Shown here piece after piece: positions 16,789 through 25,252 of a stretch of DNA of 64,000 bases. The position numbers and the translations under genes are program-made. How positions within the stretch are numbered: position 1 is the stretch's first letter; the number at the start of each line of letters is the position of its first letter. Under the pieces are notes generated by a model. That model saw only the letters and a list, made by a program, of their open reading frames with translations. It did no database searches and had not been told where the DNA came from. Source of the DNA: DATNIB01 sp035604685 (GTDB lineage Bacteria > Actinomycetota > Acidimicrobiia > Acidimicrobiales > RAAP-2); the NCBI GenBank assembly GCA_035604685.1, contig DATNIB010000014.1:1-64000 (forward strand), in the 5' to 3' direction.

Positions 16789-18210
16789 GTGGACGATCGG
16801 GAGCTGACCGAGCGGCTGCGAACCGTCCTCGGGGCCGCCCTCGGGGAGCCGGTGGTCGTGGAGGGCCTGACCCGCCTGCCCGGTGGAGCCTCGAAGGACA
16901 CCTGGAGCTTCTCGGCCCGCGGTTCGGGCGGATCGGTGCGGCGGCTGGTCCTGCGCCGCGACCGCGACCGGATGGGGCCGTCGGGGTCGCGGCTCGGCCT
17001 CGAAGCGGCCCTCCTGGCCGCGGCCGCGGCCGTCGGCGTCCCGGTGCCGCCGGTCGTGGCCACCGGTGTCGACTCGGACGAGCTCGGCGCGGCGTTTCTC
17101 ATCACCGAATTCGTCGACGGAGAGACGATCCCGCGCCGGATCCTGCGCGACGAACAGTGGGCCAGCGTGCGCCCGGTCCTGGCCGCGCAGTGCGGACAGA
17201 TTCTGGCCGCCGTCCACCGGATCCCCCCTGGCGAGGTGCCGGGCCTCGGTGCCGGCGACCCCCTGGCCCAGCTGCGGGGCCAGCTCGACCAGCTGGGCCA
17301 GCCCCACCCGGCGTTCGAGCTGGGGCTCCGCTGGCTCGAGCGGACGCGTCCCGCGGCCTCGGTGCCGGGCGTGGTGCACGGCGACTTCCGCAACGGCAAT
17401 CTGATCGTCGGTGACGACGGCATCCGGGCCGTCTTGGACTGGGAGCTGGCCCATCTGGGCGACGCGGTCGAGGACCTCGGGTGGCTCTGCGTGAAGGCCT
17501 GGCGCTTCGGTTCACCGCTTCCCGTGGGCGGGTTCGGCTCCATCGAGCAGCTCGTGACCGCCTACCAGGCCGCCGGGGGCCGGCCCGTCGACGAAGACGT
17601 CCTCCGCTGGTGGATCGTGCTCGGCACGCTGCGGTGGGGGATCATCTGCATCGCACAGGCGCTCACCCACCTGAGCGGCGCGGTCCGCTCGGTGGAGCTG
17701 GCCGCCATCGGCCGCCGGGTGTGCGAGGTCGAGTCCGATCTGATGGAGCTCCTGCCCTGGACCGACCCGAGTGGCATTCCGGGCCGGCCGCCGCTCACCG
17801 CCGGGGGACCACCGGCCCTCGAGCGACCCCCCGGCCCGCGCGGCGCCCCCCACGACGTGCCGTCGGCCGTCCAGCTCCTCGACGCGGTGCGCGAGTTCCT
17901 GGAGAACGAGGTGTCCCCGGCGACGGAGGGCCGGGTGCGCTTCCACGTCCGGGTGGCCGCCAACGTCGTCGCCATGGTGGGTCGCGAGGTCGAGCTGCGC
18001 GAGGCACTGGCCATCGCGCACGCGGCGCGCCTGGCCGGGCTGGGCGTCGGCAGCGAGGCCGAGCTGGCCGCGGCCATCCGGTCCGGGGCGTTCGACGATC
18101 GTCTGGGCACGGTGAGCGACGCGGTGCGGGCCACGGTGGCCGACAAGCTGGCGGTGGCCAATCCGGGGCATCGTCTCCCGCCGGCCACGTCCTCGCCCGG
18201 CCCCGGGTGA
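16789..18210 (+). CDS. Aminoglycoside-phosphotransferase-like kinase with DUF6285 tail
   Basis: A 473-residue protein. Residues 1-325 form an APH-like kinase with the catalytic HGDFRNGN loop (Asp199, Asn204) and metal-binding VLDWELAHLGD (Asp217), the type found next to acyl-CoA dehydrogenases rather than true resistance enzymes. After a Pro/Gly-rich linker, residues 360-465 match DUF6285 (LLDAVREFLENEV ... VAANVVAMVGREVELREAL). The two are usually separate neighbouring genes, so this is a fusion. The cluster context suggests a role in acyl-CoA metabolism; the phosphate acceptor is unknown. Confidence 0.86.
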   Translation: MDDRELTERLRTVLGAALGEPVVVEGLTRLPGGASKDTWSFSARGSGGSVRRLVLRRDRDRMGPSGSRLGLEAALLAAAAAVGVPVPPVVATGVDSDELGAAFLITEFVDGETIPRRILRDEQWASVRPVLAAQCGQILAAVHRIPPGEVPGLGAGDPLAQLRGQLDQLGQPHPAFELGLRWLERTRPAASVPGVVHGDFRNGNLIVGDDGIRAVLDWELAHLGDAVEDLGWLCVKAWRFGSPLPVGGFGSIEQLVTAYQAAGGRPVDEDVLRWWIVLGTLRWGIICIAQALTHLSGAVRSVELAAIGRRVCEVESDLMELLPWTDPSGIPGRPPLTAGGPPALERPPGPRGAPHDVPSAVQLLDAVREFLENEVSPATEGRVRFHVRVAANVVAMVGREVELREALAIAHAARLAGLGVGSEAELAAAIRSGAFDDRLGTVSDAVRATVADKLAVANPGHRLPPATSSPGPG

Positions 18211-18249
18211 GGCCTACCATCTCCCAGTCGACCGAGCCCGGGAGGACGA

Positions 18250-19008
18250 GTGCCGCCGCCCACCAGCTGTGAGATCGCCGGCGGCGTGGCCACGATCACG
18301 CTCGACCTGCCCGAAAAGCGCAATGCGCTGACGGCCGAGCTGCTCGACTCGCTGGGGGACGACCTGTCCCGGGTGGGGTCCCTGTCGTCGGTCCGGGTGG
18401 TCGTCTTGACCCACACGGGACCCACCTTCTGCGCCGGCGCAGACATCGGCGGGGCCGGACCGGGGCGCGTCGACCTGGTCAGCGTGCTCCGACTGGTGCA
18501 GGACATGGAGAAGCCGGTCGTGGCCCGGATCGCCGGAGGCTGCTTCGGCGGGGGGATCGGCCTGGCCGCGGTGTGTGACATCTCGGTCGCCGGCCTGGCC
18601 GCCCGCTTCGCCTTCAGCGAGGTTCGGATCGGGGTGGCTCCGGCGATCATCTCGGTCGTCTGCTTGGCCAAGATGCGCCGGTCGGACGCCGCCGAGCTGT
18701 TCTTGACCGGCGCGCCGTTCGACGCGCCGCGGGCGGTCGCGGTCGGCCTGATCAGCCGGGCGGTCGACCCCGACGAGCTCGACCACACCGTGACCGAGGT
18801 GGTCGACCATCTCCTCCTCGGCGGGCCCCAAGCGTTGGCCGCCGCCAAGAGCCTGATCGGGACCGTGCCGGGCATGGGGCGAGACGAGGCGTTCGACTGG
18901 ACGCGGTCGCTCTCGGAACGGCTCTTCTCCTCGACGGAGGCCGCCGAGGGCATCGCCGCGTTCAGGGCGCGTCGCCCGGCCCCCTGGGTCCAGCCTGAGG
19001 AGCGCTAG
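18250..19008 (+). CDS. Enoyl-CoA hydratase/isomerase
   Basis: A 252-residue crotonase-fold enzyme: PEKRNALTAELLDSL, the first oxyanion-hole segment TFCAGADIGG and the second at GGCFGGGIGLAAVCD. Position beside a carboxyltransferase, an acyl-CoA dehydrogenase and HMG-CoA lyase makes methylglutaconyl-CoA hydratase of leucine breakdown the best guess, although the gene points toward the others. GTG start with GGGAGGACGA upstream. Confidence 0.88.
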   Translation: MPPPTSCEIAGGVATITLDLPEKRNALTAELLDSLGDDLSRVGSLSSVRVVVLTHTGPTFCAGADIGGAGPGRVDLVSVLRLVQDMEKPVVARIAGGCFGGGIGLAAVCDISVAGLAARFAFSEVRIGVAPAIISVVCLAKMRRSDAAELFLTGAPFDAPRAVAVGLISRAVDPDELDHTVTEVVDHLLLGGPQALAAAKSLIGTVPGMGRDEAFDWTRSLSERLFSSTEAAEGIAAFRARRPAPWVQPEER

Positions 19009-19019
19009 CCCCCGCGCTC
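19000..19019. terminator. Hairpin between convergent genes
   Basis: GAGCGC and GCGCTC pair across an 8-base loop in the 9-base gap between the convergent hydratase and carboxyltransferase genes, covering both stop codons. No U-tract; a weak bidirectional terminator at most. Confidence 0.25.
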
Positions 19020-20544
19020 AGACGGGGTGCACCCCGTGGCGCTTCTGCACGGCCTGGCGGTCGACGGGGTCCGCCACCGAGAATCGGTTGATGAGCTCGC
19101 CGCGGAGCTTCTCGAACGGCACGACGCCGTCGACGTGGAGGTCTCCGGCCAGCCGGAAGAGATCGACGTCCTCCTCGTACTCCCGGCGTCGATCCGAGAC
19201 GAACGCGTCGCGCGCGGCGGGGTCGTCGAGCGCCGCGATCTTGTTGGCGTAGACGGCGTTCACCGCGGCCTGCGGTCCCATGACCGCGATCTTGGCGGTG
19301 GGCAAGGCGAGGGTGGCGATGGGGTCGAAGGCCGGTCCGCAGAAGGCATAGAGGCCCGCGCCGTAGGCCTTGCGGACGATCACCGAGATCTTGGGCACGG
19401 TCGCCTCGGTGACCGCGGCGACCATCTTGGCGCCGTGGCGGATGATCCCCTGGCGCTCCACCTGGGTGCCGATCATGAAGCCCGGGACGTCGGCCAGGAA
19501 CAGGAGCGGCACGTTGTAGGCGTCGCAGAGCCAGACGAATCGGGCAGCCTTATCGGCGGAGTCGACGAACAGCACCCCGCCCTTGTTCGCCGGATTGCTG
19601 GCCACTACCCCGACGGCGTGGCCGTCCAGGCGGGCGAACCCGGTGATGATCTCCGTCGCGAACAGCGGCTTGACCTCATAGAGGCTGTCGGCGTCGACGA
19701 TGCAGTCGAGCACCGCCCGCATCTCGTAGCCGGCCGCTTCCTCGGCGGGCAGCTCGCCGGACGACAGCTCCCGCAGGGGTCCCGTACCCGCCGCCACCGG
19801 GGGCAGCTGACGCCACGAGGAGGGGAGGTAGGAGAACAGCAGGCGGGCCTGGTCGATCGCGTCGGCGTCGTCGATGGCCAGGTTGTCGCCGCAGCCCGAG
19901 ACCGTCGCGTGCATGCGGGCGCCCCCCATCTCCTCGAGACTGACCCGCTCGCCGATCACCTCCTCGGCCATGCGCGGGGACCCGAGGTACATCGAGGCGT
20001 TCCCCTCGACCATGATCACCACGTCGCAGAACGCCGGGACGTAGGCGCCGCCGGCCGCCGAGGGCCCGAACAGGCAGCAGATCTGCGGGGCGACACCCGA
20101 GAGCTTGACCTGGTTGGCGAAGATCCGGCCCGCGCCGCGCCGTCCCGGGAACATCTCGACCTGATCGGTGATGCGGGCGCCGGCCGAGTCGACGAGCCAG
20201 AAGATCGGGAGCTCGTGGCGGAGGGCGTGCTCGGTCGTGCGGACGATCTTCTCGACGGTCCGCGCCCCCCACGAGCCCGCCTTGACGGTCGGGTCGTTGG
20301 CGATCACGCAGACGGGTCGGCCGTCCACCCGACCGCTGCCGGTGACCACGCCGTCGGCCGGCAGGTCGGGCGCGTTGGTGTTGGCCAGCAGCCCGTCCTC
20401 GGAGAGCGTCCCGGGATCGAGGAGGAGGTCCAGCCGGTCGCGCACCGCCAGCTTCTTCGGGCCCGCGGGCGCGGAACCCCGGGGGGCGTTCCCGGCCCGT
20501 GCTCGATCGATCCGGGCGGCGAGGTCCTCGGGCGGTCGGCTCAT
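19018..20544 (-). CDS. Acyl-CoA carboxylase carboxyltransferase (methylcrotonyl type)
   Basis: A 508-residue beta subunit with N-terminal (about 30-270) and C-terminal (about 280-500) carboxyltransferase halves. GPSAAGGAYVPAFCD and the C-terminal VRKAYGAGLYAFCG oxyanion region are visible. It moves CO2 from biotin to an acyl-CoA. Between acyl-CoA dehydrogenase and hydratase genes, with HMG-CoA lyase nearby, it is best read as methylcrotonyl-CoA carboxylase beta. ATG 20544 overlaps the dehydrogenase stop (ATGA); the longer frame is an artefact. No biotin-bearing alpha subunit is in the cluster. Confidence 0.9.
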   Translation of the reverse strand: MSRPPEDLAARIDRARAGNAPRGSAPAGPKKLAVRDRLDLLLDPGTLSEDGLLANTNAPDLPADGVVTGSGRVDGRPVCVIANDPTVKAGSWGARTVEKIVRTTEHALRHELPIFWLVDSAGARITDQVEMFPGRRGAGRIFANQVKLSGVAPQICCLFGPSAAGGAYVPAFCDVVIMVEGNASMYLGSPRMAEEVIGERVSLEEMGGARMHATVSGCGDNLAIDDADAIDQARLLFSYLPSSWRQLPPVAAGTGPLRELSSGELPAEEAAGYEMRAVLDCIVDADSLYEVKPLFATEIITGFARLDGHAVGVVASNPANKGGVLFVDSADKAARFVWLCDAYNVPLLFLADVPGFMIGTQVERQGIIRHGAKMVAAVTEATVPKISVIVRKAYGAGLYAFCGPAFDPIATLALPTAKIAVMGPQAAVNAVYANKIAALDDPAARDAFVSDRRREYEEDVDLFRLAGDLHVDGVVPFEKLRGELINRFSVADPVDRQAVQKRHGVHPV

Positions 20545-21683
20545 GCGACCGGCAGCCCGAGGCTGCGGGCGATGACCAGTCGTTGGATCTCGCTCGTGCC
20601 CTCGCCGATTTCGAGGATCTTGGCGTCGCGGTAGAGGCGGGCGACGGGGGAGTCCTCCATGAAGCCGAAGCCACCGAAGATCTGGGTCGCGACTCGCGTG
20701 GCCGACACCGCCGCCTCCGTCGAGTACAGCTTGGCCATCGCGGCCGGTTGGCGGTACGGACGTCCGGAGTCCTTGCACCACGCGGCCTTGTAGGTGAGAT
20801 TCCGGGCGTTCTCCACCGCGACCGCCAGGTCGGCGATCGCGAAGCCGACGGCCTGAAACCGCCCGATCGGCCCGCCGAAGGCCGACCGTTGCTTGGCGTA
20901 TTCCAGCGAGTGGTCGAGGCAAGCCTGGGCACACCCGACCGCCAGGGCCGCGATGGCGATCCGCCCGTCGTCGAGGATCGACCGGAAGTTGACGAACCCT
21001 GCCCCGGTCTCGCCCAGCTGCGCGTCGCTCGGGATCCAGCAGTCGTCGAGCGCGATGCCGTGCGTGTCACTCGCGTGCCAACCCAGCTTGCGAGGCGCGG
21101 GCTCGATCACTAGCCCGCGGCTGCCGGCCGGGACGATGAAGGCCGTGACCTCGTTCTCGCCCGTCTTGGCGGTGACCGTGACGATCGACGTGATCGGGGT
21201 GCCCGAGTTGGTGATGAAGGCCTTGGCGCCGTTCAACGTCCAGCCCCCGGTCGCCGGGGTGGCCTTCGTGCGGGTCGCCCGGGCGTCACTGCCCCCGTCG
21301 GGTTCGGTCAGGCCGAACGCGCCGAGGGCGCGGCCGGTCACGAGATCGGGGAGCCAGCGCTGGCGCTGGTCGTCGGTGCCGAATCGGAAGATCGGGGTCG
21401 CGCCGAGACCGACGCCCGCCGAGAGCGTGATCCCGACCGACTGGTCGATCCGGCCGATCTCTTCGATCGCCAGGCAGAGCGACAGGAGGTCCCCGCCGGC
21501 GCCACCCCACTCTTCGGGGAACGGGAGGCCGAACAGACCCAGGTCACCCATGGCGTACAGCACGCCGACCGGCAGGCAACCCGCAAGGTCCCACTCGTCG
21601 GTGTGGGGTGCGAGCTCGGTCCGGGCGAAGTCTCGGACGGTCCGCTGAAGGGCGAGGTGTTCCTCGCTGGGCTGCAGATCCAT
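20541..21683 (-). CDS. Acyl-CoA dehydrogenase (isovaleryl-CoA type likely)
   Basis: A 380-residue FAD flavoenzyme with the family signatures GAFGLTEPDGGSDA and the C-terminal LEIGEGTSEIQRLVIAR, and typical length. It oxidises acyl-CoA to 2-enoyl-CoA, passing electrons to ETF. First gene of the divergent unit with the carboxyltransferase, so isovaleryl-CoA is the likely substrate. AAGGAGA lies just before ATG 21683, overlapping the palindromic operator shared with the TetR gene. Confidence 0.9.
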   Translation of the reverse strand: MDLQPSEEHLALQRTVRDFARTELAPHTDEWDLAGCLPVGVLYAMGDLGLFGLPFPEEWGGAGGDLLSLCLAIEEIGRIDQSVGITLSAGVGLGATPIFRFGTDDQRQRWLPDLVTGRALGAFGLTEPDGGSDARATRTKATPATGGWTLNGAKAFITNSGTPITSIVTVTAKTGENEVTAFIVPAGSRGLVIEPAPRKLGWHASDTHGIALDDCWIPSDAQLGETGAGFVNFRSILDDGRIAIAALAVGCAQACLDHSLEYAKQRSAFGGPIGRFQAVGFAIADLAVAVENARNLTYKAAWCKDSGRPYRQPAAMAKLYSTEAAVSATRVATQIFGGFGFMEDSPVARLYRDAKILEIGEGTSEIQRLVIARSLGLPVA

Positions 21684-21690
21684 CAGCTCT

Positions 21691-21708
21691 CCTTAGCGAT
21701 TACTAAGG
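21691..21708. promoter_or_regulatory. TetR operator of leucine-degradation cluster
   Basis: CCTTAG and CTAAGG arms (perfect 6 bp) flank CGATTA in the 39-base gap between the divergent acyl-CoA dehydrogenase and TetR genes. The site covers the dehydrogenase ribosome-binding region and abuts the -10 hexamer of tetR, ideal for coordinated repression. Confidence 0.7.
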
Positions 21709-21709
21709 A

Positions 21710-21715
21710 TACTAT
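21710..21715 (+). promoter_or_regulatory. -10 hexamer, leaderless tetR (leucine cluster)
   Basis: TACTAT is seven bases before ATG 21723 and touches the operator palindrome. Confidence 0.55.
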
Positions 21716-21722
21716 CGTCAGC

Positions 21723-22376
21723 ATGAGTGCCGAGCTCGCGACCGCGACGGGGGCCCGGCGCGGCTCGCGCCACGCCGACTACCTCCGTGCCGCCGCGCAG
21801 CTGTTCGCCGAACGGGGCTACGGCGGGACCTCCGTGGAGGACGTCGGGAGCCGCCTGGGGGTGTCCGGCCCGGCGGTCTACTGGCACTTTGCAAGCAAGG
21901 AGGCGCTGCTGACCGAGATGCTGTCGGACATCAGCGATTCGCTGCTCGAAGGCGGGCAGCGTTGTGTCTCCCAAGCCGGTGATGACGAAGACGCCCTCAC
22001 GAGCCTGGTCCGCTGGCAGGTCCAGTTCGCACTCGACCATCCCGAGCTCATCACGGTGCACGCCCGCGACCTCGCCCACGTCCCTCAACCCGCCCGCCAG
22101 CGCATTCGGCGGACCCAGCGCCTGTATGCCGAGCTGTGGGTGGGGGCGCTTGGCGGCATCGCTCCCGACGTTCCCGAACCGCTCCGGAGGGCGGCCACAC
22201 ATGCGGCCATCGGGCTCATCAACTCCACCCCCTACATCGCCGCCAACCTGAACCGGACGTCGGTGGCCGCCCTGCTCGAGCAGATGGCGGTCGCCGCGCT
22301 CCATCGGGCGGTCGGCGTGCCGCCCGCCGACGAGCACCGGGCGCAGACGGGTCGAGGGCCGTTCGCCCGTGGTTGA
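21723..22376 (+). CDS. TetR-family regulator of acyl-CoA genes
   Basis: A 217-residue regulator: helix-turn-helix SVEDVGSRLGVSGPAVYWHF near residue 50 and a C-terminal domain of the type common beside fatty-acid and branched-chain degradation genes. ATG 21723 is preferred because TACTAT is seven bases upstream; a longer frame would run through the operator and the neighbouring gene. It overlaps the HMG-CoA lyase start by eight bases, so it is expressed with part of the pathway and likely senses a pathway acyl-CoA. Confidence 0.9.
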   Translation: MSAELATATGARRGSRHADYLRAAAQLFAERGYGGTSVEDVGSRLGVSGPAVYWHFASKEALLTEMLSDISDSLLEGGQRCVSQAGDDEDALTSLVRWQVQFALDHPELITVHARDLAHVPQPARQRIRRTQRLYAELWVGALGGIAPDVPEPLRRAATHAAIGLINSTPYIAANLNRTSVAALLEQMAVAALHRAVGVPPADEHRAQTGRGPFARG

Positions 22377-23235
22377 CCAGGTCCAGATCTCGATCCGCGA
22401 GGTGGGACCTCGCGACGGCCTCCAGCGCGAGGCGCCGCTCGGCGTCGCCCAGCGCCTGTCGCTCATCGAGGGCCTGGTCGGCTGCGGCCTCTCTGCGCTC
22501 GAGGTGGCCGCGTTTGTCTCGGAGCGGGCCGTGCCGGCCATGGCCGGGGCCGCCGAATTGGTGGCCCTTCTGCCCCAGGACAGTCGCTGCACCTGGTGGG
22601 CACTGGTTCCCAACCTCACGGGTGCTCGGCGAGCGATGCAGGCCGGCATCGACCATGTCAGCGTGACCGTCTCGAGCTCGGAGGAGTACAGCCGGCGGAA
22701 CGTCGGGATGGGCGTCGAGGAGTCAGCCGCCGAGGCGATGGCGATCGCCGCCATCGTCCCGGTCGTCGACGTCGTGGTGTCCTGCGCGTTCGGTTCGCCC
22801 TATGAGGGCGCGGTGGATCCCGGCGCAGTGGCGGCCCTGGCCATCCGGTTCGAGAGCACCGGCGCGTCGGTCACCCTGGCCGACACCACCGGCCTGGCGA
22901 CCCCCCGAGGCGTCCGGGACGTCCTGGCGGCCACTGGCAACGGGGTGGGGCTCCATCTCCACGACACGCGCGGGACGGCGCTCCTGAACGCGTACGCCGC
23001 GCTGGAGCTGGGGGTCACGAGGTTCGACACCTCGGTCGGCGGGTTGGGCGGTTCGCCGTTCGCCGACGACGCCGGCGGGAACCTCGCCACCGAGGAACTT
23101 GTCTACCTCCTCGACGATCTCGGGCTCCACACCGGCGTTGACCTCGACTCGGTCCTGGCGGTGGCCCGGCGCCTGGGCGACTGGTTGGGTCGTCCGCCAC
23201 CCGGTCGATTGGCCGGCATCGGCCAGCCGAGCTGA
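22369..23235 (+). CDS. Hydroxymethylglutaryl-CoA lyase
   Basis: A 288-residue TIM-barrel lyase that splits HMG-CoA to acetyl-CoA and acetoacetate, the last step of leucine degradation. It has the opening IREVGPRDGLQRE, the DTTGLATP segment and metal-binding LHLHDTRGTALLN. The signature loop reads GLGGSPF: Ser229 occupies the position of the conserved Cys in GGLGGCP of well-studied enzymes. GTG start inside the tetR 3' end. A related aldolase-type lyase cannot be excluded because of that substitution. Confidence 0.85.
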   Translation: MVDQVQISIREVGPRDGLQREAPLGVAQRLSLIEGLVGCGLSALEVAAFVSERAVPAMAGAAELVALLPQDSRCTWWALVPNLTGARRAMQAGIDHVSVTVSSSEEYSRRNVGMGVEESAAEAMAIAAIVPVVDVVVSCAFGSPYEGAVDPGAVAALAIRFESTGASVTLADTTGLATPRGVRDVLAATGNGVGLHLHDTRGTALLNAYAALELGVTRFDTSVGGLGGSPFADDAGGNLATEELVYLLDDLGLHTGVDLDSVLAVARRLGDWLGRPPPGRLAGIGQPS

Positions 23236-23379
23236 CGGCATCGCCTGGGCACCGGTCAGGCGGCAACCCGGCGGGCGTCTCGGCCATCCCTGGCCGGCCG
23301 GTGCGCCGTAGGCTGGCGGGCGGACACGAGGTCGGGGCGCTCGAGTCCCCGGCGCTCGATGGGACGCGGAGGCAAGCCG

Positions 23380-24141
23380 ATGACCTCGAGGACCGACTCG
23401 ACCAACACCGCCCGTCGACGCTGGAACTCGGCGGGCCTCACCGCCCTCTTGGCGGTGGTGATCGGGTTCGGGCTCACGGGGTGCTCGATCGTGACCAAGG
23501 TGCGCGGGGTCGTGCACGGTGTGGAGGCCAACAAGGCCGCGGTCGACGCGTTCACGGCCAAGATCCAGTCCGGCCAGCCACCGACGTTCGAGGTGACGTA
23601 CACGACGACCGGTAGTGCGCCGGCCACCATCGTCTACGCCGTCGAGGCACCGAAGGGGCTCGCGTTCACTGATACCCCGTCGGGCGGTGCCAATCCGACG
23701 AGCCTGGACATCATCGTGAATTCGTCGGGCGAGTACTCCTGTTCGCCGGCCTCGGGCGGTTCTGCCCCCTCGTGTCAGAGGGTGCAGCCGGCCAACCAAG
23801 CCACCGAGAACCAACTCTTCGACTTCTACACGCCGTCCCACTGGGTCGCGTTCCTGCAGGACTTCTCGCTGGCTGCCGGCTTTGCTGGTGACAAGGTCAC
23901 GTCATCGACCATGACGGTGAACGGGTTCCCCCTGTCGTGCGTCGACTTCAACGCGACCGGTGTTGCCGGGACCAGCACGATCTGCACCACGGCCCAGGGC
24001 CTGCTCGGGTACGTGAAGGTGGCGTCGGACACGACCAGCTTCGAGATCACGAGCTTCACGACGTCGCCGTCCCCCTCCCTCTTTGCACTGCCCCCAGGGG
24101 CCAAGGTCACGATCGTGCAAGCCCCCACGACGACGACCTAG
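23380..24141 (+). CDS. Predicted lipoprotein, unknown function
   Basis: A 253-residue secreted protein. A lipobox GLTGC with Cys35 follows a hydrophobic segment and an Arg-rich n-region, so it is probably a membrane-anchored lipoprotein. The rest is Ser/Thr-rich, with a few Cys that may form disulphides and a TTTT tail. ATG 23380 has GGAGG seven bases upstream and is preferred over 23359. No domain recognised. Confidence 0.75.
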   Translation: MTSRTDSTNTARRRWNSAGLTALLAVVIGFGLTGCSIVTKVRGVVHGVEANKAAVDAFTAKIQSGQPPTFEVTYTTTGSAPATIVYAVEAPKGLAFTDTPSGGANPTSLDIIVNSSGEYSCSPASGGSAPSCQRVQPANQATENQLFDFYTPSHWVAFLQDFSLAAGFAGDKVTSSTMTVNGFPLSCVDFNATGVAGTSTICTTAQGLLGYVKVASDTTSFEITSFTTSPSPSLFALPPGAKVTIVQAPTTTT

Positions 24142-24211
24142 CGCGCGCCGCGGCGGCTTCCTCGAAATGAAGAGCCGCGACTTGGTCGTTGTCTCGCCGA
24201 GATCGAGCCGC

Positions 24212-24264
24212 CGACGGGCCCCCGACCCGCCGCCCAGGGGGTGCGGCGGTTCGGGGGCCCGTCG
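24212..24264. terminator. Strong bidirectional terminator hairpin
   Basis: A perfect 14-bp stem (24212-24225 with 24251-24264) continues, after one mismatch, into a further 7 bp (24227-24233 with 24243-24249) around a 9-base loop. It sits between the lipoprotein gene and a convergent small gene, the expected place for a shared terminator. Confidence 0.7.
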
Positions 24265-24286
24265 GGCGCGGGTGCGCGGGGGTTGG

Positions 24287-24490
24287 CTACTGGTGATTGG
24301 CGAACTTCATCGGCCAGGGCCAGTCACCGCTCTGGCGAATCTCGGTGATCGCCGCACCGATGTTCGGGAGCTGCACCTTGGAGGCGGCCAAGATGCGCTC
24401 TTCGAAGTCGACGAGGAACTGCTGCTCGGAGAGCTGTCTGTCACACGCCCGCTTGGCCAGCTCAAGGATGTATCCGGCAAGTGGCGTCAT
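24287..24490 (-). CDS. Small protein, unknown function
   Basis: A 67-residue mostly helical protein (LAGYILELAKRACDRQLSEQ then a hydrophobic/charged C-terminus). Its ATG overlaps the stop of the upstream zinc-ribbon gene (ATGA), which supports both being real and co-translated. No family recognised. Confidence 0.6.
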   Translation of the reverse strand: MTPLAGYILELAKRACDRQLSEQQFLVDFEERILAASKVQLPNIGAAITEIRQSGDWPWPMKFANHQ

Positions 24491-24741
24491 CGGTCGGCCC
24501 CCATCACCATCGACCGGGTCATGACCGGAGCCTGTTCAAACGCGTCCCGGTAGGCGATCAGACACGGATTGCACCACCACCGCTCGCCGACGACCAGCGC
24601 CGGGGCGTCGACGGAGCTCGCGCAATCGGCGCAGGTACTCGCGCGCGAGGTCGCGTGGGCCGGGATCGGTTCTGCGGTTTCGGGGCTCACCGGACGGGCC
24701 CACGCCCTGAGCGCTTGCTTCGACGTCACGGTTCCTGGCAC
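24487..24741 (-). CDS. Small zinc-ribbon protein
   Basis: About 84 residues with CADC and, 17 residues later, CNPC: a treble-clef or zinc-ribbon layout, with WWCNPCLIAYRDAF resembling small HNH-like or transcription-associated ribbons. GTG 24741 follows GGAAGGGG; TTG 24756 or GTG 24729 are possible. ATGA overlap with the next small gene makes a two-gene operon. Function unknown. Confidence 0.6.
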   Translation of the reverse strand: MPGTVTSKQALRAWARPVSPETAEPIPAHATSRASTCADCASSVDAPALVVGERWWCNPCLIAYRDAFEQAPVMTRSMVMGADR

Positions 24742-24756
24742 CGCGGCCCCTTCCAA

Positions 24757-25252
24757 CTCTGCTCGCCGTCAGAGCGACGCGTTAACAGAGCTCAGCTCGG
24801 GCCACCAAGGTCCAGAGTGACAAATTCCAAGAAGGACTGTACATGACGCCCCTTGGCCGGAGGCGTATTCATGGCCACTGGTGGTCGGCTGGGTCCCGTG
24901 CGGCTCGCAGTTCCGATCGCACTCCCGGCGCTGGCCGCGCCGGTCGCCGCCTACCTGGCCGCCCTGGTCAAGGGGACCCAGGGCCATGTCTTCGGCGGAC
25001 CGCTGGCAGTTCGGCTGACCGGGGGAGGCCGGGCAAGCGGCCCGAGCCGACCCGGGCGGCCCCGCCCGGGCGCGCGCCGCCGAGGGCCTCACGGTTCTGG
25101 CGTCGATGCCGCACCTGTGCGCCGTTTCAGTGGCCCAAACCCGGGTACCCAGTAGGGTGTCGAAGCACGAGAGCACCGCTGTGAGTGGCCGGCATCCGCC
25201 GACCCGGGCGGTCCGGTCCGGACCCTGGTAGTTCGCCGCTCGAACGGGAACC
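24757..25252. other. 496-base gap, no convincing gene
   Basis: No supported gene, RNA or repeat. A forward frame at 24871-25155 (hydrophobic start, then Arg/Pro/Gly-rich) has weak coding character and no clear ribosome-binding site, so I do not call it. Promoters for the divergent neighbours must lie here. Confidence 0.4.

Noticed and set aside
24871..25155. Forward frame starting MATGGRLGPVRLAVPIALP
   Set aside because: No ribosome-binding site or -10 element and a repetitive Arg/Pro/Gly tail; coding status not supported.
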